A DNA stretch of 26,527 nucleotides from CAYVQU01 sp964453155 (GTDB lineage: Bacteria > Chloroflexota > Anaerolineae > Anaerolineales > UBA11858), in the NCBI GenBank assembly GCA_964453155.1, contig CAYVQU010000063.1, positions 1 to 26,527 of the forward strand. Reading direction: 5' to 3'. The notes under the pieces are model-generated. The model searched no databases. It was not told where the DNA came from and saw nothing but the letters and a program-made list of their open reading frames with translations. Below are positions 1-7,200 of this stretch, in pieces. A program made the position numbers and the translations under genes. Positions within the stretch are counted from its first letter, which is position 1, and each line of letters starts with the position of its first letter.

Positions 1-893
1 CTAATATGGTTGAAACTGAATGGAAAATGCCCCGTTTCAACCCGGAAACTGATATCCATTTAGTTTTCGATACGGATAATAAACTGGTGGGATATAACGA
101 AGCCTGGATCAATAACGATCCCCCCGTCCATCCCTGGGTTTGGGGCCGCGTCCATCCTGAATACGAAGGTCTAGGGATCGGCACCTATCTCTTAAATTGG
201 GCCGAAGAGCGGGCCCAAATCGCCCTAGAACGCTGCCCGGTAGATGCTCGCGTGTCCTATCGCGTTGGTACGCTATCTACCATTGAAACACCGGTTCCGT
301 TATTCAATAAATACGGACTAGAACTCATCCGCCACAGCTTTAGTATGAAAATTGATTTTCAAGTCGCGCCCCCCGAGCCGGTTTGGGCCGGGGGCATCAC
401 AGTCCGCACCGCGACCAAATCTGCTGAGGATATTGAAACCCTCACTCGGGTGGATATGGACGCTTTTCAAGATCACTTTGGTTTTGTTCATCAGCCCTTT
501 GAAGAAGAGTTGGCCTGGTTCAGTAATTGGCTCCTAAATTCAGAAAAATTGGATGACACTTCCCTGTGGTTCATGGCCATGGACGGGGATCAGGCGGTGG
601 GATTGGCAATCTGTGCCATCCGCGATAACGAATTTGAAAAACATGGGCATGTCAATACTCTGGGGGTGATCCGCTCCCATCGCAAACGCGGAATCGGCGA
701 AGCCCTGTTACGCCACTCCTTCGCCGAATACTTTCACCGGGGTTATGCTGGAGTCACGCTCGGGGTTGATGGCGAAAACCTGACCGGGGCACTAAAGCTC
801 TACAATAAGGTTGGCATGCACGTCTACCGCCAGTTTGATCTTTACGAGAAGGAACTCCGACCGGGTAAAGAATATAGTGTAGAATCGCTGTAG
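1..893 (+). CDS. Tandem GNAT-domain N-acetyltransferase, 5' end cut by window
   Basis: The protein has two GNAT acetyltransferase domains, which use acetyl-CoA to acetylate an amine; the substrate cannot be told from sequence. The first in-frame ATG is at 6, but there is no in-frame stop before it and the reading begins inside a GNAT fold (the strand usually preceded by beta1 and the first helices), so the gene probably starts upstream of the window. The acetyl-CoA loop of domain 1 is seen as YEGLGIGTYLL near residues 53-63 of the visible 295, and that of domain 2 as HRKRGIGEALL near residues 223-233. Domain 2 ends with the usual ALKLYNKVGMHVYRQF pattern. The layout resembles mycothiol-synthase-type double GNATs, but that is a resemblance of architecture only. 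The following 81 bp hold a nested palindrome. Confidence 0.85.
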   Translation, partial: NMVETEWKMPRFNPETDIHLVFDTDNKLVGYNEAWINNDPPVHPWVWGRVHPEYEGLGIGTYLLNWAEERAQIALERCPVDARVSYRVGTLSTIETPVPLFNKYGLELIRHSFSMKIDFQVAPPEPVWAGGITVRTATKSAEDIETLTRVDMDAFQDHFGFVHQPFEEELAWFSNWLLNSEKLDDTSLWFMAMDGDQAVGLAICAIRDNEFEKHGHVNTLGVIRSHRKRGIGEALLRHSFAEYFHRGYAGVTLGVDGENLTGALKLYNKVGMHVYRQFDLYEKELRPGKEYSVESL

Positions 894-896
894 ACA

Positions 897-964
897 GTTT
901 TCAGTGATCGGTTGGCAGTAATCAGTCCCTGATCACTGTTTACCTATTACTGACGACTGAAAAC
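897..964. repeat. Nested intergenic palindrome
   Basis: Two inverted repeats lie one inside the other. GTTTTCAGT (897-905) pairs with ACTGAAAAC (956-964), and CAGTGATC (902-909) with GATCACTG (931-938). The spacer is built from shuffled CAGT/AATCAGT words. There is no T-tract, so it is not a classic terminator. The right arm ends exactly where the Shine-Dalgarno GGAG (965-968) of the next gene begins, so an RNA hairpin here could affect its translation. Confidence 0.7.
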
Positions 965-974
965 GGAGACCATC

Positions 975-1577
975 ATGACGATCAAAGCCATCATCTGGGA
1001 TATCGGCGGGGTCATTGCCCGAACCGAAGATCAAACCCCCCGCAATCAATTTGCGTCGGAAGTAGGCGTAACCCGCGCCAAACTTGAAGAGTTATTCTTT
1101 TCGGGTGAGCAGGGCACCCGCCTGCAATTGGGTGAAATTACCACGCCGGAGTTGATGACTTATATTGGTACTGAGCTAGGGTTGCCGGAAGGTCTATTTT
1201 CCACCTTGGAAGAGCGTTTCTTTGCTGGCGATCGGGTTGATTACGAGCTGGTTGACTTCATCCGCACTTTGAAAATTGACTATAAAATCGGGATTATCAG
1301 CAATGCTTGGCCGGATGTCGCGGGTTTACTCGAACGGTGGGATATCGGCGATGCATTTGAACATATCGTTGGATCGGCCGAAGTTGGGATCATGAAACCC
1401 GATCCGGCCATCTACCACCTATCACTCGACGGTTTGGGTGTCAAACCGGAAGAGGCTATCTTTGTCGATGATTTTCTTCATAACATCGAAGGCTGTCAGA
1501 ATGTGGGAATGCACGGGGTGCACTTCAAAAATCCAGGGCAAGCAATGGACGCTATAAAAGCAATTCTCAAGGAATAA
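975..1577 (+). CDS. HAD-superfamily hydrolase (subclass IA-like phosphatase)
   Basis: A 200-residue HAD-family protein, probably a small-molecule phosphatase acting in the cytoplasm. Motif I is IIWDIGGVI with nucleophile Asp9. The second aspartate of the usual DxD is replaced by glycine, as in YihX-like members, which carry FDLGNV. Motif II is IISNAW around residue 109, motif III has the lysine in GIMKPDP, and motif IV is IFVDD. An alpha-helical cap lies between motifs I and II. The start is supported by GGAG at 965-968, six bases before the ATG. The substrate is unknown. The stop codon overlaps a bidirectional terminator shared with the convergent ABC-F gene. Confidence 0.85.
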   Translation: MTIKAIIWDIGGVIARTEDQTPRNQFASEVGVTRAKLEELFFSGEQGTRLQLGEITTPELMTYIGTELGLPEGLFSTLEERFFAGDRVDYELVDFIRTLKIDYKIGIISNAWPDVAGLLERWDIGDAFEHIVGSAEVGIMKPDPAIYHLSLDGLGVKPEEAIFVDDFLHNIEGCQNVGMHGVHFKNPGQAMDAIKAILKE

Positions 1578-1608
1578 AAAAGTGGCTGCAACCGCAGCCA
1601 CTTTTTTA
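1575..1608. terminator. Bidirectional intrinsic terminator shared by convergent genes
   Basis: AGTGGCTGC (1581-1589), loop AACC (1590-1593), GCAGCCACT (1594-1602): a perfect 9-bp stem flanked by A6 on the left and T6 on the right, so it works in both directions. The HAD stop codon TAA (1575-1577) and the ABC-F stop codon (1606-1608, minus strand) are both inside it. Confidence 0.9.
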
Positions 1609-3624
1609 TTCCTGTAAACTTTCCCACTCTGCGATCAGTGCTTCGAGTTCATTCTGAATCTCGACATAATCATCCCCCAGGCGCAAAACTTCCTCTTGAT
1701 CCGCGGGCGGGGCGGCAAGTTTTTCGCTAATCTGGGATAGTTGCAATTCTAATTCAGTGACGCGGTTTTCAACTTCTTCAAGGCGGGCTTTGCGGCGACG
1801 TTGAGCGCTTTGGGCCCGGTTTTTGGCGGCGCGTTTTTGGCGATGGGAGGTCGTACTTTTTGACCGGGCACCCTCTGAAACGGAGGCTGCCACTCGTTGG
1901 GATTCCTGAAAAGTCCGGTATTCGCTGTAAGTGCCGGAGAAAACTTCCAGGTTGGCCCCATCCTTGTCAATTTCCCAAATTTGAGTCCCCAAAGCATCGA
2001 TCAAATAGCGGTCGTGAGAGACCAGGATGATCGTGCCGTCAAAATCGGCCAGGACGTTTTGAAGCACTTCTTGCGCCGGGATGTCGAGATGGTTGGTCGG
2101 CTCGTCGAGGAGCAGCAGATTGGCATCGCTGAGGGCCAGTTTGGCCAGGGCCAGGCGGCCGCGTTCACCCCCCGAGAGCACGCTGATGGGTTTGAAAACA
2201 TCTTCACCTTTGAAGAGATACCGGGCCAAATAATTGCGGATTTCAGCGACGAGCATATTGGGAGCCACAGCATCAATTTCCTGGACTAAATTGTTATTGG
2301 GATTAAGGTCCTCGTGGGCCTGGGCGAAATAGCCGATATCGAGACTGGCCCCTAGTTCAACCTGCCCTTTGAGAGGGGGATGCTGGTCCAAAATCGTCCG
2401 CAAGAAGGTGGTTTTTCCGGCCCCATTAGGGCCGATGAGAGCGGCGCATTCGAGGCGGTGGAGTTCAATATCGGGCGAGTCAAAGAGGGGATTCCTAGGA
2501 TAGCCGATATTCAGCGCATGCGTACGCAAAATAATATTGCCGCTGCGTTTTTTAGGCCGCAAGTTGAGATTGAGTTGATGGGCGTGCCGGACGGGGTTAC
2601 GCAGCCCCCGGATGGCGGCATGGGCCTGATCCACCGTCATATAACTTTTAGTCGTCACAACTTCGGTGCTGATCTCCGACCAAGTTTTTCCGGCCATTCC
2701 ATCCAACCCAATCTGTTGGATGGCCTGAAGCTGGCGACTGAGCCGCTTGAGACGGCCGCGCGCCTGGGAAACGTTCTGGCCCGAGATATTGCGCTTGATG
2801 TAATCCAGTTCTTTTTCCAGGCGTTCTTTCTCGGCCTCGAAGGTTTTAGCGCGTATTTCCCGGCGCTCTTGCCGCTGTTGGACGTAATGACTGTAATTGC
2901 CGCGATAGCTCTCGATGCTGCCCCCCGCCATCTCCCAGATATTGTTACAAACTCGATCGACAAAATAGCGGTCGTGCGAGACGATCAGGGCTGCGCCATC
3001 CCAATCTTTGAGATAGCTTTCGAGCCATTCCACGGCTTTGATATCAAGGTGGTTGGTGGGTTCGTCGAGGATTAGCAAGGTCGGGGCTTCCAAGAGTAAT
3101 CGAGCTAGCAAAGCCCGGGTTCGCTGGCCGCCGGAGAGATGCATCAGCGGCATCTGGTATTCGGCTTTCTCGAATCCCAGACCGGTGAGTACCTGTTGGG
3201 TGGTCGTCTCATAGGTGTAACCGCCGGCGTGTTCGAATCGGGCTTCCAAACGGCCATAACGTTCAATGGCCTGGGCGGCCTTTTCAGGATCAGGGTCCGA
3301 CATGGCCTCGGCGAGTTGGGCTAATTCGGTCTCCTGAGCGCGCAGCGCTTTAAATGGGACTAAGCTTTCTTCCCACAACGTTCGCTCTGATTCTAAAACT
3401 GATTCTTGGGGCAGATACCCCATTGTCACGCCGCGGGAATAATTGACCGATCCTCGGGATGGGTCTTCCCTTTTGGCAATGATCCGCAACAGGGTTGTTT
3501 TACCGATCCCATTGGGGCCGACGATGGCAACCCGGGCTCCGTGGGGGATACTCAGGGTCAGGCCTGAAAAAATTTCAACCGGTTCGAAGGATTTACCGAG
3601 ATTTTGGGTGGTTACTAAAGACAT
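1606..3624 (-). CDS. ABC-F family ATPase (Uup/YdiF-like), ribosome-associated
   Basis: A duplicated ABC ATPase with no membrane segments, the mark of ABC-F proteins that bind the ribosomal E site and act on stalled or structurally difficult translation. NBD1 has Walker A GPNGIGKT (36-43), signature LSGGQ (163-167), DEPTNHLD (187-194) and the switch SHDR (216-219). NBD2 has GPNGAGKT (398-405), LSGGE (483-487), DEPTNHLD (507-514) and SHDR (536-539). The inter-domain linker runs from about 245 to 355 and is long: a basic coiled coil is followed by roughly 50 extra residues before NBD2. The C-terminus (about 575-672) is a basic stretch plus coiled coil as in Uup/YdiF. At 672 residues it is somewhat longer than E. 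coli Uup. A role in drug resistance cannot be read from sequence. I see no strong ribosome binding site before the start. Confidence 0.93.
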   Translation of the reverse strand: MSLVTTQNLGKSFEPVEIFSGLTLSIPHGARVAIVGPNGIGKTTLLRIIAKREDPSRGSVNYSRGVTMGYLPQESVLESERTLWEESLVPFKALRAQETELAQLAEAMSDPDPEKAAQAIERYGRLEARFEHAGGYTYETTTQQVLTGLGFEKAEYQMPLMHLSGGQRTRALLARLLLEAPTLLILDEPTNHLDIKAVEWLESYLKDWDGAALIVSHDRYFVDRVCNNIWEMAGGSIESYRGNYSHYVQQRQERREIRAKTFEAEKERLEKELDYIKRNISGQNVSQARGRLKRLSRQLQAIQQIGLDGMAGKTWSEISTEVVTTKSYMTVDQAHAAIRGLRNPVRHAHQLNLNLRPKKRSGNIILRTHALNIGYPRNPLFDSPDIELHRLECAALIGPNGAGKTTFLRTILDQHPPLKGQVELGASLDIGYFAQAHEDLNPNNNLVQEIDAVAPNMLVAEIRNYLARYLFKGEDVFKPISVLSGGERGRLALAKLALSDANLLLLDEPTNHLDIPAQEVLQNVLADFDGTIILVSHDRYLIDALGTQIWEIDKDGANLEVFSGTYSEYRTFQESQRVAASVSEGARSKSTTSHRQKRAAKNRAQSAQRRRKARLEEVENRVTELELQLSQISEKLAAPPADQEEVLRLGDDYVEIQNELEALIAEWESLQE

Positions 3625-3642
3625 AGTGGTGAAAGATTAAGA

Positions 3643-3692
3643 GATAAGGAGCAGGGGTAGAGGCTCTAATCACTAACCCCTTGTCCCTTATC
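3643..3692. repeat. Imperfect palindrome spanning the end of the HIT gene
   Basis: GATAAGG (3643-3649) pairs with CCTTATC (3686-3692), and AGGGGT (3653-3658) with ACCCCT (3676-3681), with a small internal loop. The right arm on the minus strand reads as the repeated words GGGATAAGGG and ACAAGGGG. These words encode the last residues (DKGQGVSD) of the HIT protein. No T-tract follows. Confidence 0.55.
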
Positions 3693-4052
3693 CCCTATTA
3701 GGTGAAAATGCAATTGGGGAACTTCTTGGTATTCCCCGCCGTTAAGGATGAGACGATATCCGGTGGTCAGGTTTAATTCGTGGACGAGTTCTTTAGCAGT
3801 GACAAACACTTCAGCTAAAAAGGTATCATCCGCAGCCGATAAATCTGTCAGCGCGCTGATCGCTTTCTTGGGCACCAGCAAAATATGGACCGGATAACTC
3901 GGCTTGGGATGGTGAAAGGCCAGCAGGGTATCCGTTTCACGCAGACGTTTGACAGGGATTGCGAAACTCATATACCTAAAAATCCAGCCAATAATTCGGC
4001 CGATAAATCCGGAAACCAAGGATGATCTGGCGATTGCTAGTAACAAATTCAT
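3666..4052 (-). CDS. HIT-family (histidine triad) hydrolase with variant triad
   Basis: A 128-residue HIT-domain protein, a family of nucleotide hydrolases and transferases. The core runs from FAIPVKRLRETDTLLAFHHP through the C-terminal EVPQLHFHLIG. The triad HxHxH reads QxHxH: the first histidine is glutamine, while the middle one, equivalent to the nucleophile of HINT1, is kept. The N-terminus has about 28 residues of hydrophobic and amphipathic sequence (MNLLLAIARSSLVSGFIGRI and on) before the usual HIT start. An internal Met at residue 28 is an alternative start, but the longer form is open and plausible. The C-terminus is encoded by an intergenic-type repeat. It lies 41 bp upstream of the ABC-F gene on the same strand and may share its transcript. 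The substrate is unknown. Confidence 0.8.
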   Translation of the reverse strand: MNLLLAIARSSLVSGFIGRIIGWIFRYMSFAIPVKRLRETDTLLAFHHPKPSYPVHILLVPKKAISALTDLSAADDTFLAEVFVTAKELVHELNLTTGYRLILNGGEYQEVPQLHFHLIGDKGQGVSD

Positions 4053-4142
4053 AGCTATGATTGAAGACCGAGGACCGAAGATGGGTCCCAGAAACCTGTC
4101 TCCTGTCCGATTCGCCGCCTAATTTTACCCCACTTCGGGCCA

Positions 4143-4166
4143 GGTTTCCCCCTGATTACGGAAACC
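4143..4166. promoter_or_regulatory. Inverted repeat in the -35 region of the first LCP gene
   Basis: GGTTTCC (4143-4149) and GGAAACC (4160-4166) form a perfect 7-bp inverted repeat with a 10-base spacer. It sits just upstream of the -10 box at 4178-4183, where a repressor or activator could bind. No T-tract follows. The regulatory role is inference. Confidence 0.3.
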
Positions 4167-4174
4167 CCCCTCCA

Positions 4175-4183
4175 TGATATAAT
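4175..4183 (+). promoter_or_regulatory. Extended -10 promoter TGATATAAT for first LCP gene
   Basis: The TGnTATAAT extended -10 consensus is perfect (TATAAT at 4178-4183). No good -35 is visible 17 bp upstream. Transcription would start near 4190, giving a leader of about 13 nt to the ATG at 4203, with no Shine-Dalgarno. Confidence 0.6.
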
Positions 4184-4202
4184 CCCGCCCGAGATCAACC
4201 TT

Positions 4203-5666
4203 ATGACGAAAACACATCCTATGAGTGAAAATAATTCTTCCGAAAAAAAAACGCCCCCTTGGCGTAAATTTTTTTTTATTGTAATCCTTTCTGTTTTGGC
4301 AATTTTGATTGCTCAGTATACTTTTAGCACGATTAGCAAAATGGTGGCAACCTGGGATATCACAAATCTGCCTGGCATTGCGATCAGCCAACCGACTCCG
4401 ACGCCATTACCCGGTGAAGAACCCCAGGTGGTAGACGAGGGTGAGACTGAAACCAGCATAGAAGCCCCAATCGTTGCCCCTAGTGGTTTGGATGTCGCTC
4501 CCTGGGATGGTGCCAGCCGGGTGACGGTTTTACTGATCGGTTTGGATTATAACGATTGGCGCGGGGGCGTAAGCTCGCCTTTATCGGACACAATGATGTT
4601 GTTAACCTTGGATCCGATCGCCCAAACTGCCGGAATCCTCTCAATTCCTCGGGATCTGTGGGTTCAGATCCCCGGATTTGATTACGGTAAGATCAATACG
4701 GCTTATCAGATTGGGGATGCTTATAACCTGCCGGGGGGCGGACCGGGTCTGGCGATGGAAACTGTCGAAAAGTTGATTGGTGTTCCGATCCAATATTATG
4801 CCCAAATTGACTTTGCAGCCTTTGTGCGATTTATCGATGAAATTGGAGGGGTAAAAGTCACCTTACCCAAGAAAATTTTTATTGATATTTACGATGATCC
4901 CAAAGGGAAATTTAAACTCGATGAGGGTACCCATACACTACCGGGTGAATATGCCCTAGCTTATGCCCGGGCGCGAAACACCGAAGGCGGTGATTTTGAC
5001 CGCGCCCAACGTCAACAACAAGTTTTGATGGGAATTCGCGATCGTTTCCTGGCGCATGATCTATTTTCAGTAATTTTGCCCAATGCGCCCACCCTTTACC
5101 AGGAATTGTCCAGCGGGATCAATACAAACCTGAATTTTGATGAAGCGCTGCAATTGGCCTGGCTGGCGTTGCAGGTCCCCCGTGAAAATATTTTACAAGG
5201 CGTTATTGGTTCCGATCAAGTTGCCTTTGGTAAATCTCCTGATGGTCTGGATGTCTTGAAACCGCTGCCAGATCAAATTCGGTTGCTGCGCGATGAAATC
5301 TTTACTACGACCGGAGCTATCAATCCTGCTGCTGATCCAAATGCGGAGGCGTTGGATTTGATGTTGGCTGAAAATGCCAAGCTAAAAGTTCTCAATGGTA
5401 CCTTTACGGTGGGAATCGCCGGGCGAACTGGGGAGTATTTTCAAAGTTTAGGTGCTACCGTAGTTGAAGTTGGTGATGCTGCTGAAAAACCCTTTTCTTA
5501 TACCTATATTTATGATCATACCGGTAATCCTTATACGGTGCAGTATTTTGTTGATCTAATGCAAATCTCAAAATATCGAGTGGTCAACCGCTTCAGACCA
5601 GATAGCCCAGTAGATGTAACCATAATTACCGGCAACGAGTGGACCAACAATAATCCGATGCCTTAA
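4203..5666 (+). CDS. LytR-CpsA-Psr (LCP) family glycopolymer transferase
   Basis: LCP proteins transfer undecaprenyl-linked glycopolymers to peptidoglycan or other surface acceptors outside the membrane. The 487-residue protein has one N-terminal membrane anchor (about 23-45), a Pro/Glu-rich linker (about 60-95), the LCP domain (about 105-285) and a LytR_C-like domain (about 392-480). Catalytic-site residues are intact: SDTMML with Asp129, SIPRD with Arg150 and Asp151, and YARAR (254-258) followed by DFDRAQRQQ (264-272). An alternative start is the ATG at 4221. Neither has a Shine-Dalgarno, fitting the short leader predicted from the extended -10. A strong terminator separates it from the second LCP gene. 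What polymer it handles is unknown. Confidence 0.9.
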   Translation: MTKTHPMSENNSSEKKTPPWRKFFFIVILSVLAILIAQYTFSTISKMVATWDITNLPGIAISQPTPTPLPGEEPQVVDEGETETSIEAPIVAPSGLDVAPWDGASRVTVLLIGLDYNDWRGGVSSPLSDTMMLLTLDPIAQTAGILSIPRDLWVQIPGFDYGKINTAYQIGDAYNLPGGGPGLAMETVEKLIGVPIQYYAQIDFAAFVRFIDEIGGVKVTLPKKIFIDIYDDPKGKFKLDEGTHTLPGEYALAYARARNTEGGDFDRAQRQQQVLMGIRDRFLAHDLFSVILPNAPTLYQELSSGINTNLNFDEALQLAWLALQVPRENILQGVIGSDQVAFGKSPDGLDVLKPLPDQIRLLRDEIFTTTGAINPAADPNAEALDLMLAENAKLKVLNGTFTVGIAGRTGEYFQSLGATVVEVGDAAEKPFSYTYIYDHTGNPYTVQYFVDLMQISKYRVVNRFRPDSPVDVTIITGNEWTNNNPMP

Positions 5667-5670
5667 ATCT

Positions 5671-5698
5671 AAAGTCTGGCAATTTGCCAGACTTTTTT
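5671..5698 (+). terminator. Intrinsic terminator after first LCP gene
   Basis: AAAGTCTGGC (5671-5680), loop AATTT, GCCAGACTTT (5686-5695), followed by a T run to 5698. It begins five bases after the stop codon. It means the second LCP gene probably has its own promoter. Confidence 0.9.
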
Positions 5699-5784
5699 GG
5701 CTCTTTGTGGTATTCGGTTGAAGCAAATTAGCTTTTCAATGGTTTTAGTGGTTTGTTTCCATCGAAGGCAAAGGGCGGATTTTT

Positions 5785-7197
5785 ATGTTCTCCAGACTCT
5801 CTCAATACTCAAGGAAATTTAAATTTAAACCCTGGTTGCTTGCGATCATCTTTGGGGGTCTAGTTTTATTGGGGGCATTTATGATGTATGGCCGGATTCG
5901 TGATTTAGTGGTATCCCAAGGAATTTATTCTGAAACTGGGGTTGTAGAACCACTCATCATTTTTCCGACCATTACGCCAATTCCGGTTCCTGCGCAATAT
6001 TTTGATGTTACCAGCCCCCTCCAACCTGAAAATGCACCGCCACCACATCCTTGGGATGGAACCAGCCCGGTTAATATCCTATTATTGGCCAGTGATCAAC
6101 CGCTGGAAGGATCTATTATTCCGAATATTGATGCGTTGTTATTGGTCAGGTTAGAGCCTCAGACCCGATCAGCCGGAGTTATTGCTATTCCTCCCGATCT
6201 GTGGGCCGCAACCCCAGCTGGAACCTACCAGCCGCTTTATCAACTCCTTCAGGGGAGATTAACCGGAGATTATCCTGGGGGAAATATTGGTTTTGCCGTT
6301 GCTACGCTTGAAAATTTGTTTGATCTATCAATTCCATATTATGCTTTAGTGGATTTTGCCGCCGTTGAGAAGGTGATTTCTGCCGTTGAGGGAGTTAAAA
6401 TCAACGTTGAAACCTCCCAGACGGTTGAATCTCCGGGACAGCAGAATACGAAAAATTTAGAACCGGGGATCCACACCCTTCCAGGAGATATAGCCTTAGG
6501 TTATTTACGCGCGCCAGAAACACTCGTTGCTTCTCCAGACCGGATCGCGCGTCAACAGCAGATTATTTTTGGGATCCGAAAAAGGATCATTGATTTTCAG
6601 CTTTTCCCCCAATTGATGGCATCGGCTCCAGAAATCTATACTGAAATTATTACCGGTTTCCACACGAACTTAAATTTGCAGCAAGTGGTTCAGTTCTCCT
6701 GGCTGATCACCCAAATTCCGGAAGATAAAATACGCTGGGAGCGCATCAAATCTGAGCAAATGACAATTACTGCTGATACCCAAGGCAATTTCATTCGACA
6801 ACCCATTTCTGCTGAAATATTCAAGCTTCGGGATCAAGTTTTATTAACCCAAGCTCCCCTGGAACCCATTGACGTCAATGATCCCCAAGCCATAAATCCA
6901 GTTGAAATTGAAGCTGCGCGGATCGAAATTCGCAATGGTACCCAGACACCAGGTTTGGGCGCGATTACTGAAGCATTTCTACGGGAAAATGGAATATTCA
7001 TCGCCGCCGTCGCCAATGCTGATCAGCTTTACCCCGCTACGACCCTTATTTTTTATTCAGGAAAACCATACACCGTTGATAATCTGGTCGATTTATTACA
7101 AATATCACCCAATAATGTGTATCAACGCTTTGAAACTGCTGCTGAGATGGACATTCTAGTGCTGTTAGGGGAAGATTGGGCTGCTCAGCAGGATTAA
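5785..7197 (+). CDS. Degenerate LCP-family paralogue, probably non-catalytic
   Basis: It is clearly related to the preceding LCP protein, with the same order: anchor (about 17-36), Pro-rich linker (about 53-95), LCP-like core (about 96-265) and LytR_C-like tail (about 378-465). The core matches the first copy at PHPWDGTSPVNILLL, FAVATLENLFDLSIPYYALVDFAAV, GIHTLPGDIALGY and DRIARQQQ. Two arginines of the active site are lost: SIPRD becomes AIPPD (134-138), and YARAR becomes YLRAP (240-244). The aspartates (116 and 138), Arg242 and the DRxxRQ segment remain. The most likely meaning is an old duplicate kept as a binding or scaffold protein; a narrow or altered activity is possible. No frameshift or stop suggests decay. 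The helicase gene begins 3 bp after its stop. Confidence 0.85.
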   Translation: MFSRLSQYSRKFKFKPWLLAIIFGGLVLLGAFMMYGRIRDLVVSQGIYSETGVVEPLIIFPTITPIPVPAQYFDVTSPLQPENAPPPHPWDGTSPVNILLLASDQPLEGSIIPNIDALLLVRLEPQTRSAGVIAIPPDLWAATPAGTYQPLYQLLQGRLTGDYPGGNIGFAVATLENLFDLSIPYYALVDFAAVEKVISAVEGVKINVETSQTVESPGQQNTKNLEPGIHTLPGDIALGYLRAPETLVASPDRIARQQQIIFGIRKRIIDFQLFPQLMASAPEIYTEIITGFHTNLNLQQVVQFSWLITQIPEDKIRWERIKSEQMTITADTQGNFIRQPISAEIFKLRDQVLLTQAPLEPIDVNDPQAINPVEIEAARIEIRNGTQTPGLGAITEAFLRENGIFIAAVANADQLYPATTLIFYSGKPYTVDNLVDLLQISPNNVYQRFETAAEMDILVLLGEDWAAQQD

Positions 7198-7200
7198 TCC

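Noticed and set aside
2380..3075. 231-residue open frame on the plus strand inside the ABC-F gene
   Set aside because: It is the antisense shadow of strongly conserved ABC motifs, has no ribosome binding site, and its translation resembles no protein family I know.
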